Shown one piece after another: positions 46,937-56,275 of a stretch of DNA of 64,000 nucleotides. Each line of letters begins with the position of its first letter. Position 1 is the first letter of the stretch. The stretch is from Ichthyenterobacterium magnum (GTDB lineage Bacteria > Bacteroidota > Bacteroidia > Flavobacteriales > Flavobacteriaceae), in the NCBI RefSeq assembly GCF_003610635.1, contig NZ_RAQJ01000001.1, positions 434,474-498,473 on the forward strand. Reading direction: 5' to 3'. The position numbers and the translations under genes are program-made. Under the pieces are notes generated by a model. It did no database searches. It was not told the origin of the DNA and saw only the letters and a program-made list of their open reading frames with translations.

Positions 46937-48256
46937 ATGACTAAAACTATTAGTGGTTTTTCTAAACTTTCAAAATCTAAAAAAATTGATTGGATAGTTA
47001 ATACCTATTTTTCTAATAAAGAAGCCGCAAAAACTATATTAGAACAATATTGGAACAATGACAAAAAACTCCAACAACTTCATGATGAGTTTATAGAAAA
47101 CACCATCACCAACTACTATTTGCCTTTAGGTGTAGCTCCAAATTTTTTAATTAATGGAAAACCTTATACCATACCAATGGCAATTGAAGAAAGCTCAGTT
47201 GTAGCAGCAGCTAGTAAAGCTGCAAAATTCTGGTTTGATCGTGGCGGTTTTAAAACCAAAGTGATTTCTACCACAAAAATTGGTCAAGTTCATTTTATGT
47301 ATCATGGTGATGATTTTAACAAGCTTCAAGAGTTTTTCAACTCGGTTAAACCTAAATTAATTGAAGACACTACATCCATTACCAAAAACATGGAAGCTCG
47401 TGGTGGTGGAATTTTAGATATAGAATTACGAGATAAAACCCAAAGCATTAATGGTTATTACCAGTTACACGCTACTTTTGAAACCTTAGATGCAATGGGA
47501 GCAAACTTTATAAACTCATGTTTAGAACAGTTTGCAAAAACTTTTAAAAACGAAGCATCTAATTTCAATTTATTTTCTGTTGAAGAAAAGCATATAGAAA
47601 TAGTGATGAGTATTCTCTCTAATTATGTTCCAGATTGTTTAGTAAGAGCAGAAGTAAATTGCAAGGTTGAAGACTTAACTGAAAATGACTCGGTTTCTCC
47701 TGAAGAATTTGCAACAAAATTTATTCAAGCAGTTAATATCGCTGAAATTGAACCTTATAGAGCTGTAACTCACAATAAAGGTATCATGAATGGTATTGAC
47801 GCTGTTGTTTTAGCTACAGGAAACGATTTTAGAGCTATTGAAGCTGGTGTACATGCTTACGCATCGCGCAATGGAAGTTACAGCAGCTTAACGCATGCTA
47901 AAGTTGAAAATGGGGTTTTTACATTTTGGATGGAAATACCATTAGCTTTAGGAACTGTTGGTGGATTAACTGGATTACATCCATTAGTTAAATTAGCTTT
48001 AGAACTACTTGGCAAACCTTCTGCCAAGGAACTCATGCAAATTGTTGCGGTAGCAGGTTTGGCACAAAACTTTGCCGCACTTCGCTCGTTAACTACTACT
48101 GGTATTCAAGAAGGACACATGAAAATGCATTTAATGAACATTTTAAATCAATGTAATGCTAACGACAACGAAAAATCTACACTTATAGAACACTTTAAAA
48201 CGAATACAGTAACACATAGTGCAGTTGTTGAAGCTATAGAAAAGCTAAGAAAATAA
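46937..48256 (+). CDS. hydroxymethylglutaryl-CoA reductase (class II, degradative type)
   Basis: Interconverts HMG-CoA and mevalonate. Its 439 residues carry SSVVAAASKAAKFWFDRGGF (about 77-96), MEARGGGILDIELRD, DCLVRAEVNC, the nucleotide-site region LATGNDFRAIEAGVHAYASR and the C-terminal GIQEGHMKMHL with the catalytic His. Class II enzymes act biosynthetically in many bacteria. The following GHMP kinase gene starts right after the stop, and Bacteroidota commonly use the mevalonate route to isoprenoids, so a synthetic role is likely here. Confidence 0.93.
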   Translation: MTKTISGFSKLSKSKKIDWIVNTYFSNKEAAKTILEQYWNNDKKLQQLHDEFIENTITNYYLPLGVAPNFLINGKPYTIPMAIEESSVVAAASKAAKFWFDRGGFKTKVISTTKIGQVHFMYHGDDFNKLQEFFNSVKPKLIEDTTSITKNMEARGGGILDIELRDKTQSINGYYQLHATFETLDAMGANFINSCLEQFAKTFKNEASNFNLFSVEEKHIEIVMSILSNYVPDCLVRAEVNCKVEDLTENDSVSPEEFATKFIQAVNIAEIEPYRAVTHNKGIMNGIDAVVLATGNDFRAIEAGVHAYASRNGSYSSLTHAKVENGVFTFWMEIPLALGTVGGLTGLHPLVKLALELLGKPSAKELMQIVAVAGLAQNFAALRSLTTTGIQEGHMKMHLMNILNQCNANDNEKSTLIEHFKTNTVTHSAVVEAIEKLRK

Positions 48257-49192
48257 ATGAAGTTTTATAGTAACGGAAAATTATTACTAACTGGAGAATA
48301 TGTAGTTCTTGATGGTGCATTATCTCTGGCTGTACCTACTAAATTTGGGCAAGCTTTAAATATTGAAGTTATTAATGACCCAAAACTAATTTGGAACAGC
48401 TTTGACGAACACAATATACCTTGGTTTGAAGCTGAATTTGAGTTACAAGATAATAAGATTATAAATCAAGCTTCGACTACGCTCAGCGCAAAAACTAAAG
48501 ATAACAATCCTGTTGCTGAACGCTTGTTACAAATATTGAGTTCTGCTCAAAAACTTAACCCTAAGTTTTTAAACAGTGCTAATGGCTATATAGTAACAAC
48601 CTCATTAGGCTTTCCTAAAAACTGGGGACTTGGCACATCTTCAACACTAATAAACAACATTGCGAATTGGGCTAAAGTTGATGCTTTTAAATTATTAGAA
48701 CTTACTTTTGGAGGAAGTGGTTATGATATAGCTTGTGCAAATAACAACTCTCCAATAACGTATCAATTACACAATAACTCAAGAGAAATATCTTCTGTTG
48801 AATTTAAACCAAAATTTAAAGACCACTTATACTTTGTGTATTTAAATAAAAAACAAAATAGTAGAGATGGTATTGCTCAATACAAAACTAACACAGCTAA
48901 TCTTTCAGAAGATATCTCAGCTATAAGTACTATTACTAAAAAAATAATTACTTGTCAATCTTTAAAAGCATTCAATCTACTAATTTCTCAACACGAGCAA
49001 CTTATTTCTAATATTATAAAACAACCTACAATTAAAGATGCGCTTTTTAATGACTTTAAAGGCTGTATTAAAAGCCTTGGTGCTTGGGGTGGCGATTTTA
49101 TTTTAGTAGCATCAAAAGAAAATCCTACTAACTATTTTAAAGCTAAAGGTTTCACTACTATTATTAATTATAATGATATGGTACTAAATTAA
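48257..49192 (+). CDS. GYDIA-family GHMP kinase
   Basis: A 311-residue kinase of the GHMP superfamily, related to mevalonate kinases. It begins MKFYSNGKLLLTGEYVVLDG, the usual N-terminal segment. The phosphate-binding loop is LGFPKNWGLGTSSTLINN (about 118-135), and the subfamily signature GGSGYDIACAN (about 153-163) follows. It starts one base after the reductase stop, so a part in the mevalonate pathway is likely but the exact substrate is not known. Codons at about 71-77 (QASTTLS) coincide with a palindromic-repeat fragment, which may be a small insertion. Confidence 0.9.
   Translation: MKFYSNGKLLLTGEYVVLDGALSLAVPTKFGQALNIEVINDPKLIWNSFDEHNIPWFEAEFELQDNKIINQASTTLSAKTKDNNPVAERLLQILSSAQKLNPKFLNSANGYIVTTSLGFPKNWGLGTSSTLINNIANWAKVDAFKLLELTFGGSGYDIACANNNSPITYQLHNNSREISSVEFKPKFKDHLYFVYLNKKQNSRDGIAQYKTNTANLSEDISAISTITKKIITCQSLKAFNLLISQHEQLISNIIKQPTIKDALFNDFKGCIKSLGAWGGDFILVASKENPTNYFKAKGFTTIINYNDMVLN
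48468..48488 (-). repeat. palindromic-repeat fragment inside the GHMP kinase gene
   Basis: On the minus strand, GCTGAGCGTAGTCGAAGC (48487-48470) matches the core and arms of the intergenic unit at 25894-25920 (GCTGAGC-TT-GTCGAAGC). The arms GCT/AGC pair. It stays in frame and encodes ASTTLS in a charged, poorly conserved stretch between two beta strands. Confidence 0.65.
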
Positions 49193-49220
49193 AAAAGCCT
49201 CACAATTGTGAAGCTTTTTT
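49191..49220. terminator. bidirectional terminator
   Basis: A stem containing the 12-base palindrome TCACAATTGTGA, extended after one mismatch by GC/GC and A6/T6. It lies between the convergent GHMP kinase and PpiD-like genes and overlaps the kinase stop codon. Confidence 0.85.
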
Positions 49221-49241
49221 ATTTTGTATTTTTTAAGCAGA

Positions 49242-51404
49242 TTAATAAAAATTTGCTCTATTATCTTCAATATCTGCAGCCTCTTTAAGCGCATTAAATA
49301 TTTTAGTTTGGGCAGATGCAGCTCGTGCAGCACTTAACCTATTTGCAATAGCTTGATAGTTATCTAAACCTGCTACTTCGTTTACTTTAGTAACCTCAAC
49401 AATAAATACACCTTTTGTACCATTAATTAATTGAGATGTATCACCTTCCTTTAATCCAAAAGCAGTACCAACAACTAAAGGCTCTTTTCCAGCTCCAGAC
49501 AATGTTGGATTTTTCATGTTAACTGCAGAAGCAATATTAGAACCTACACTTTGGTTTTTAGAAAACTCATCTACAGTTGTTGCAGAGATTTTTTCTCTTA
49601 TTAATTTAGCTTTTTTCTCGTTTCTTATTTCTGTTAGTGCAGATGCTGATGCATTTTCTACACTCATTAAACCTTCTTTATTAATCTTAACTAATTGAAC
49701 AATAACATATCCTCCAGAAGGAATTGAGAAACGCTTATAATCACCAACTTTAGTTCCGTCTTCAAAAGCCCAACGTATTATTGGTCTTTGACTTCCTAAT
49801 CCTGGCATGGTTTCGTCTAATATCTTTACATTATTTACAGGTTTAACTTCTAAATCACGCTCTTTAGCAATATCTTGAAAATCTTCTTTTTGTAATGCCA
49901 ATTCAAATTTTGAAGCTGTATTAAATACTTGATCTATAGTTTTTTCTGACGGCTCAATTTTACGAGCTATAGTTGCAACTTTTATTGCTTTAGAAAAATT
50001 CTTTTGATCTAATATTTCTATAATATGAAAACCAAAAACTGTTTTCACAACATCTATATCTCCTACTTTATTATTAAACTCAAAATCACTAAATGGTTTT
50101 ACCATTTGAGTTTTTGGATGAAAATCATATTCTCCGCCTTTATTTACACTTCCTTGGTCAGATGATAATGCAGTTACTAATTCAGGAAACTTTGATGGGT
50201 TAGCTCTAACAATTGCTAAAACACTATCTGCTGTTTTCTTAGCTTCTGCTTCAGTTTGCACTACTTCTGGTTTTGCACTACTTGCGCCTACATGAGAAAT
50301 TAATATGTGTCTTACTTTTACTGAATCTGGCATTTGCTTGTTAGCAACAACTCTTGATATTTTAAAAAAGTCTGCATCTTTATAAGGTCCATAAACACCT
50401 CCAACATTAAGGTTGTAAAGACTATCAGCAGCAGTTTTTGGCAATGAAGATTTAAATACAAATTCATCTACAAATTTTTCATCAGAATTTAAATTCACAA
50501 ACTCTTCAGCATTTGCAACATCTTTAAAACCTACTACTGTTTCATCTACTTCTGTAGTTGTAGTATTATCTGTTTTACCTACTAATAAATCTAATAATTC
50601 AGTTTTAATATCATTTTCATCATCAACACTAGCAACTTCTTTAAACTCAACAAAAGCAATATCTCTTGAAGCATCTACTTCGTATTTTGATTTATTATTG
50701 CTAATAAATTTTGTGATATCTGCTTTAGTAACATCAACTAAACTATCTGCAATTGAAGTATAAGGCACATAAGCAAATTTTAAATCTATAGTTGAGTTCT
50801 CTAACATATAATCAACTTCTGCCTCAGCTAAAGTATTATTGAGTCCAGCTTTAACCATACTATAATACTCTTGCTCTAAAGCTCTTGCTGCTATAGACTG
50901 TTCATTATTTACCCATTCGTTATAGTTAATTTGAAAATTACCTAAAGGTGCTCTATTAATGTTAGTATTTTGAATACTTTTTAAATTAGCAATAAACTCA
51001 GTAAGTTTGTTTTCATCAAAAATACCAGCTTCATTTAAAAACTCAGGATATGAAGAAAAATTTTGTTTTAACAAATCTCTCATTTGATCTTTCTCAATAC
51101 TTAATCCTAACGCTTCAATTTGTGTTTGCAACACAGCTTTTCTAACTTCTTGGTCATAAACTCTATTCATTGCTTGAGTAGATGTTGCATTAGGACCAAG
51201 TTGTCTTTGTATAGCCTCAACTCTATTCATAAAGCCTTCTCTATTAATATCTGTACCATTAATAGTTGCTACTACATCTTGCGAGCCACCAGTTAAGGCA
51301 TCTGTATTTTTGAATAAATCTGCAAGTACAAAAGAAAATAATGCCATTGCAATTACAGCTATAAGCACTAAAGATTGTTTTCTAATTTTATTTAAAACTG
51401 CCAT
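49242..51404 (-). CDS. membrane-anchored peptidyl-prolyl isomerase (PpiD/SurA-like chaperone)
   Basis: A 720-residue periplasmic folding factor. An N-terminal anchor (about 11-30, LVLIAVIAMALFSFVLADLF) is followed by a SurA-N-like helical region (about 40-225). A parvulin domain (about 345-460) has VRHILISHVG, LSSDQGSVNKGGEYDF and VVKTVFGFHIIEIL. A second, divergent parvulin-like part may follow. It probably assists outer-membrane protein assembly. It is the last gene of a minus-strand group beginning at coaX, after a 97-base gap. Confidence 0.9.
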   Translation of the reverse strand: MAVLNKIRKQSLVLIAVIAMALFSFVLADLFKNTDALTGGSQDVVATINGTDINREGFMNRVEAIQRQLGPNATSTQAMNRVYDQEVRKAVLQTQIEALGLSIEKDQMRDLLKQNFSSYPEFLNEAGIFDENKLTEFIANLKSIQNTNINRAPLGNFQINYNEWVNNEQSIAARALEQEYYSMVKAGLNNTLAEAEVDYMLENSTIDLKFAYVPYTSIADSLVDVTKADITKFISNNKSKYEVDASRDIAFVEFKEVASVDDENDIKTELLDLLVGKTDNTTTTEVDETVVGFKDVANAEEFVNLNSDEKFVDEFVFKSSLPKTAADSLYNLNVGGVYGPYKDADFFKISRVVANKQMPDSVKVRHILISHVGASSAKPEVVQTEAEAKKTADSVLAIVRANPSKFPELVTALSSDQGSVNKGGEYDFHPKTQMVKPFSDFEFNNKVGDIDVVKTVFGFHIIEILDQKNFSKAIKVATIARKIEPSEKTIDQVFNTASKFELALQKEDFQDIAKERDLEVKPVNNVKILDETMPGLGSQRPIIRWAFEDGTKVGDYKRFSIPSGGYVIVQLVKINKEGLMSVENASASALTEIRNEKKAKLIREKISATTVDEFSKNQSVGSNIASAVNMKNPTLSGAGKEPLVVGTAFGLKEGDTSQLINGTKGVFIVEVTKVNEVAGLDNYQAIANRLSAARAASAQTKIFNALKEAADIEDNRANFY

Positions 51405-51501
51405 GTTTTTGTATAATTTTATCTAATATAAGTGCGCGAAAATACCATTTTCTATTAAATAATAAAAGGAGAACAACAGATTTTATTAGCGTTATAGCGT
51501 T

Positions 51502-52791
51502 TTAACTCTCTTCTAAGACTTTGAGCGATACTACATCTATTTTTGTTGAAGACACCTCTAAAATTGTAAACACAAAGTTTTCAATAGTAACAACATCATT
51601 TAATTGTGGGATTTCTTGTGTTTGGTGTACAATTAATCCGCCTAAAGTTTCATAGTTTTCACTTTCAGGAAGATTTAGTTTAAACGTTTCATTTAAATAA
51701 TCTACATCTAATCTAGCAGAAAACTTGTAGTTTGACTCATCTATAACGTCTTCAATTAACTCAATAGTATCATGCTCATCTTCAATTTCACCAAACAACT
51801 CTTCAACAATATCTTCAACAGTCATAATGCCAGCAGTACCACCATACTCATCAATAACTACAGCTATACTTTTACGTTTTTTTGTAAGGATGTTTAAAAC
51901 ATCTTTAATCAACATAGTTTCTGGCACAAAAACAACAGGTAAGGTTATTGACTTAATAGATTTTGGCTTTTTAAACAACTCAAAGGAGTGTACATATCCC
52001 AATATATCATCAATAGACTCTTTATAAACCAATATTTTGGACATCCCAGTTGATGTGAAAAGTGTACTTATGTTTTTAATTGAGTTATTAACTTCGAGAG
52101 CTACAATTTCTGTTCTAGGCACCATAACTTCTCTAGCCTTTACATCTGAAAACTCTAGTGCGTTCTGAAAAATTTGAATTTCGCTATCAATTTCATCATG
52201 TTCTTCTACAGACTCCATTTGCTCGCTAATATAATTCCCAAGCTCAACTTTTGTCATAGCTAACTGAACATTATCACCTTCTGTTTTAAAAAATTGTTTT
52301 AAAACTTTGTCTGATATCCAAATAACAAATGAGGACAAAAACCAAAATACTATATAAAAAATGTACGCAGGAAATGCAAAAATCTTTAAAATGTAATTTG
52401 CATAAATTTGAAAAAACACTTTAGGCAAAAACTCAGCAGTAATAAGTATTATAAATGTTGAAATTAATGTTTGCGTTAGCAAACTTAAATCTGTAAGCAG
52501 ATAGTTTAAAAACAGATACTGTGTTGGTAGTAACGACTGAAACCAATCAACCAACAAATCTCCCATTAAAAACCCATATACAACCAATGCTATATTATTA
52601 CCAATTAGCATTGTAGCAATAAATTTTGAAGGTTTTGCTGTAAGTTTTGTTAATATTTTTGAAAGAAAATCATCTTGCTTTTTTTCGAGTTCGATGTGAA
52701 TTTTGTTAGAAGATACATAAGCGATCTCCATACCCGAAAAAAATGCTGACAAAAGTAGCATGATAATGATAATAACAAAACTAAAATCCAT
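51502..52791 (-). CDS. CNNM/CorC-type transporter (hemolysin family), GldE-like
   Basis: A 429-residue membrane protein. An N-terminal DUF21 (CNNM) domain has three to four spans (about 5-160). Two CBS domains follow (VMVPRTEIVALEV at about 203 and the second around IDEYGGTAGIMTVEDIVEELFGEIEDEHD at about 320-348, the latter named by its first 12 residues). A CorC/HlyC domain ends the protein. Related proteins move magnesium or other cations; the flavobacterial gliding protein GldE belongs to this family. No gldD is next to it, so I do not assign the name. Confidence 0.9.
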   Translation of the reverse strand: MDFSFVIIIIMLLLSAFFSGMEIAYVSSNKIHIELEKKQDDFLSKILTKLTAKPSKFIATMLIGNNIALVVYGFLMGDLLVDWFQSLLPTQYLFLNYLLTDLSLLTQTLISTFIILITAEFLPKVFFQIYANYILKIFAFPAYIFYIVFWFLSSFVIWISDKVLKQFFKTEGDNVQLAMTKVELGNYISEQMESVEEHDEIDSEIQIFQNALEFSDVKAREVMVPRTEIVALEVNNSIKNISTLFTSTGMSKILVYKESIDDILGYVHSFELFKKPKSIKSITLPVVFVPETMLIKDVLNILTKKRKSIAVVIDEYGGTAGIMTVEDIVEELFGEIEDEHDTIELIEDVIDESNYKFSARLDVDYLNETFKLNLPESENYETLGGLIVHQTQEIPQLNDVVTIENFVFTILEVSSTKIDVVSLKVLEES

Positions 52792-52794
52792 GAT

Positions 52795-52986
52795 TTACTG
52801 TTTGTTTCTATCTTCTATTTTTTTTCTAAAACGTTTTCTAAAGAAAAACATAAAAATAGCCAAAGCAGCAAGTAAAAATGAAACATATGCTCTATTTGTG
52901 CCATCTCCTAAGGCAGTTATACCATCGTAAATAAATAATACTGCAAAAAACAAATAAGCATATTGGAAAAACTGAAGTAACTTCAT
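52795..52986 (-). CDS. small two-span membrane protein, function unknown
   Basis: A 63-residue protein with two hydrophobic segments (about 7-24 and 35-50) and a strongly basic C-terminus (FFFRKRFRKKIEDRNKQ). It sits 33 bases after lptC and 3 before the CNNM/CorC gene, on the same strand, so it is probably co-transcribed. I do not recognise a family. Confidence 0.75.
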   Translation of the reverse strand: MKLLQFFQYAYLFFAVLFIYDGITALGDGTNRAYVSFLLAALAIFMFFFRKRFRKKIEDRNKQ

Positions 52987-53019
52987 GTGTAATTGTTTAT
53001 ATACTACAAAGGTAAATAA

Positions 53020-53571
53020 TTATTCGTCTATATAACTAACGCCACTTCCTTCTAAAATTAAATAATTTTCAAATTTAGTGTCTGAATCAAAAATATTACC
53101 CTGACCAATGCTACCGCTTGCCGACTTAAAAAATGCAGACTCATTGGTAAAAAGCCACTCTCTTCTTTGATCATAGTACAACTGGTCAGCAAAAAGCGTA
53201 TCATTAGTATGAGTTGCAAGTATAACATTTCCTTGCAGGTCAATTAAATCTGTTTGAGTGTATACAATTGCATAATCTGAAACAACTACATTTTCATTGT
53301 TATTTTCATCATAAAGAATTAGATGAACTCCATCTGGAAACTCTGAAAACGAAAAATTTCTGTTAGAGAAATCTAGCATTTTAGGGCTTAATAAATTTGC
53401 TTTTACAATACCTGAATCTGTATACTTTAAATTAATATGCTTTGCTTCACCTATTGGCTTATTTTGAAGCACACCAACTTGCTGAACTTCTTTAAAATTA
53501 TTTTTACATGAAAAAAACATAGCCACAGTAAAAACTGTAGCTATGATTATATATGTATGTTTTATTCTCAT
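53020..53571 (-). CDS. lptC: LPS export periplasmic protein LptC
   Basis: A 183-residue envelope protein with a lipoprotein-like signal (MRIKHTYIIIATVFTVAMFFSC; here the first 12 residues precede the hydrophobic core). The remainder forms the beta-jellyroll of LptC, with LKYTDSGIVKANLLSPKM, EFPDGVHLILYDENN and LIDLQGNVILATHTNDTL. It is expected to bridge the LPS transporter at the inner membrane to LptA. A lipobox Cys in place of the usual membrane anchor is common in Bacteroidota. It starts directly after the TPR gene. Confidence 0.88.
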   Translation of the reverse strand: MRIKHTYIIIATVFTVAMFFSCKNNFKEVQQVGVLQNKPIGEAKHINLKYTDSGIVKANLLSPKMLDFSNRNFSFSEFPDGVHLILYDENNNENVVVSDYAIVYTQTDLIDLQGNVILATHTNDTLFADQLYYDQRREWLFTNESAFFKSASGSIGQGNIFDSDTKFENYLILEGSGVSYIDE

Positions 53572-54954
53572 TTAGATATTTGGAACTTTCACGCTTCTTT
53601 GTATCCAGCATCCAATCTTAATTGTTTGTCCTGCATTACCTGCAGTGAATATTTCACTTTTAGATGGCGCTCTACCTTCGTAAGCAGCTGCAGCTTTAGA
53701 AGATGTTGATTTTAAACTTGCATCAACTCTACCTGCTTTACGAGCTTCTTGAGCTGCTAACCAATATACGGCTCTTTTATTAAAAGTAGTAGACCCACAG
53801 TTATTTGCACTTTTAGCATACATTTCAGCTATTTTTATATGTGGTCTTCCGTTTGAAGGATTAAGCTTTAACGCATTGTTATAATATATTCTAGCTTGAC
53901 CATAGCTTCCTTTAGATTTAAAACTGTTCCCAATTCTTTCTGCTAATCTAGCCTTTTTAAAAGTATCAGACTCTAACTCATAAGACTGTTTTAAGTAGTC
54001 TCCAGCTTCTTTATCTTTTCCTTGTTTAAATAATATTGTAGCAACAAAGTATTTTGTATCTGCTGATGGTGCTGTTGCGTCATATGCTTTTACCAACTCA
54101 ATGTATAATGGATCGTCAGTACATTCTTTGTTATACATTCTACTTACAGCTCTTTTTAACCAAACTGCATCGTTTTTATAGGTTGGAAAATCCTTTTTGT
54201 ATAATGGGATTAAATTTTCACAATTTGCTAATTGACCTAAGTAGGTATCTATACTTCCAGAAATTTTATCATAGGCTACTAAGTTATCTTGGTAGTATTT
54301 TTTATACTTTACTTCTTTTTTAGTTAACGTTTGCTCGGCATCTTCTTTAGCAACTAACTTATTTAACTTTTGAGTGAAATTTTTAGTTTCATCTTCTAAC
54401 TTATCAGATACATCATCATACTTATTAAATACATCTTGTATTGGTGCTTGACCAGCTTTAAACATATCTACAACTTTAGTAAAGTATACATATAACCCTT
54501 TTGCGCTAGTAAAGTTTTTAAGATCATCTGTATATGCTTTATGAAAAGCTTCGTAAACTTGTTTATCTGTAAGACCTAATTCTTTTTGATTATCATACAT
54601 TAACAAGCCTTTATCTGACAAAACTTCACCTAACTTATATTTGCTAGAAAAATATTGTGTTCCTTCATCCCATACGTTCATTAAGTCATTTATAAAATCA
54701 ACTTTCTCTGCTCCGTTTGAGTTTTTAATTTTATGCTTTAATATCTTTTCGCCATAAGCATAAATTGCATAATTAAATTTTGGGCATTTTTTTCTAACAG
54801 CCATCCATGGTTCATAAGCATCATCATATTTCTTACTTTTTACAGCATCTGTAAAAATAGTAAGGTTATTCATGCACTCTTCATCTTGCTGCGCAAAACT
54901 AATGTTTGTTACAAAAAACAGAGCTGCTAATATTAATGTAATTCTAGTCTTCAT
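53572..54954 (-). CDS. exported TPR-repeat protein
   Basis: A 460-residue protein with signal peptide MKTRITLILAALFFVTNISFA followed by QQDEEC. TPR-like helices are clear at about 295-375 (ATILFKQGKDKEAGDYLKQS, then YGQARIYYNNALKLNPSNGR). The N-terminal part contains a conserved DDAYEPWMAVRKKCP. The C-terminus (IKIGCWIQRSVKVPNI) is distinct. It is probably periplasmic or outer-membrane associated; position between an outer-membrane barrel and lptC suggests a role in envelope assembly, which is inference. Confidence 0.85.
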   Translation of the reverse strand: MKTRITLILAALFFVTNISFAQQDEECMNNLTIFTDAVKSKKYDDAYEPWMAVRKKCPKFNYAIYAYGEKILKHKIKNSNGAEKVDFINDLMNVWDEGTQYFSSKYKLGEVLSDKGLLMYDNQKELGLTDKQVYEAFHKAYTDDLKNFTSAKGLYVYFTKVVDMFKAGQAPIQDVFNKYDDVSDKLEDETKNFTQKLNKLVAKEDAEQTLTKKEVKYKKYYQDNLVAYDKISGSIDTYLGQLANCENLIPLYKKDFPTYKNDAVWLKRAVSRMYNKECTDDPLYIELVKAYDATAPSADTKYFVATILFKQGKDKEAGDYLKQSYELESDTFKKARLAERIGNSFKSKGSYGQARIYYNNALKLNPSNGRPHIKIAEMYAKSANNCGSTTFNKRAVYWLAAQEARKAGRVDASLKSTSSKAAAAYEGRAPSKSEIFTAGNAGQTIKIGCWIQRSVKVPNI

Positions 54955-54970
54955 TTTGTTTTAATTTACG

Positions 54971-56275
54971 TTAGTTATATTTTCTTTTTTCAAACCATCT
55001 ATCATTTAATGATAGTCCTATTTGGACGTTGAAAAAGTTTTCTTGTATCAAATTTTGATTCGTAGTTCCTCTTTTTCCGTATTCAAATCCAAGATTGGCA
55101 TTTGAAAATAAACCTCCAACTGGTAATCCAACTCCAAAAGATATGCCAAACTCATTTATTGTTTCATTATTAATCTCTAAACCTGTGTTTTCAAAATGCA
55201 AACCAGCTCTATATGTAGCTCTTTTCCAGTAACTTGAAAAAGAATTGTAATCAGGAACATAAAATCCTCCTATTGAAACATTTGATGAATTTACAAAGTT
55301 TGCATTATCAATACTAAAAATAGGGTTAGAAAACTTACTTGTATTTTGCGTTGTATACTCAGCACCTACAAACCATTTTCTTGGTTGACCAATACCAGCT
55401 CCAAAAGATAGTCTAGAAGGTAAAGTTAAATCTGTAGTTTTTAAATTTTGAGCTTCAAGATCTGCATCAATAGAATTAACTACAAACTCTTGGTCTGTTA
55501 ATGGGTTTATTAATATTGTTGAAAATGACCTTACATTTTTGGAGGTTACATTACTCTTTGGTGAGTATGTTAATCCAGTAGTTAATTGCAATTTTTCGTT
55601 AAGCATTGTTTTATAAGACAATCCTAAATTGATATTTAAACCACTTAAATCAGACCTGTTATTTTCTCGCGTTTGGTATTGAGCTAACTCATTTTCATCG
55701 TTATAAAGAAACTCAACAACACTATTTTGAACATTCCCAAAATTATAGCTTACATCGACTCCAACACTTAACTTATCATTAACTTGGTACCCTAACCCAA
55801 GAAAAGCTTTATTCATTCCGCCTTCTCCTCTATATCTGTTAGAAATTAAATCCCCATCAAAAGATTCTAACTTATAACCTACAGATGTGTAAGGCAAAAG
55901 TCCAAATCCAGCACCAAACTTACCCATAGGAAATGATAATGCCAAATAATCAAAAGTAGTTGTACTCGTTTCAGCACTTCCAGAATTTGCTTTTAAATCG
56001 AGGCTATTATAACTTCCCGCAACTGCAAATTTAACTGGACGATTTTCATTATTAAAAACTTTTAAATTTTTACCAGCATAACCTGCAGGATTTCTTAAGT
56101 TAACATGAATACTATCTGTAAAGATGCTCAATCCACCCATACTTCTATTCTCGACAGTTCCTTTAAATTTTAATGTACCAATACCATAAAACGAATACGG
56201 TGATGCTGTTCCTTCTTGCGCATAAGTATTTACCGCAATAACTGTAATTAAAACTACAACAAGTTTTTTTATCAT
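54971..56275 (-). CDS. outer-membrane beta-barrel protein
   Basis: A 434-residue protein with a signal peptide (MIKKLVVVLITVIAVNTYA, cut before QEGTASPYS). The mature part has many amphipathic strands (FGAGFGLLPYTSVGYKLES, LSVGVDVSYNFGNVQN) and a C-terminal strand VQIGLSLNDRW. The phrase SPYSFYGIGTLKFKG followed by RSMGGLSI recalls FadL-type or PorV-like barrels of Bacteroidota. It overlaps the coaX stop by one base. Its ligand is unknown. Confidence 0.85.
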   Translation of the reverse strand: MIKKLVVVLITVIAVNTYAQEGTASPYSFYGIGTLKFKGTVENRSMGGLSIFTDSIHVNLRNPAGYAGKNLKVFNNENRPVKFAVAGSYNSLDLKANSGSAETSTTTFDYLALSFPMGKFGAGFGLLPYTSVGYKLESFDGDLISNRYRGEGGMNKAFLGLGYQVNDKLSVGVDVSYNFGNVQNSVVEFLYNDENELAQYQTRENNRSDLSGLNINLGLSYKTMLNEKLQLTTGLTYSPKSNVTSKNVRSFSTILINPLTDQEFVVNSIDADLEAQNLKTTDLTLPSRLSFGAGIGQPRKWFVGAEYTTQNTSKFSNPIFSIDNANFVNSSNVSIGGFYVPDYNSFSSYWKRATYRAGLHFENTGLEINNETINEFGISFGVGLPVGGLFSNANLGFEYGKRGTTNQNLIQENFFNVQIGLSLNDRWFEKRKYN

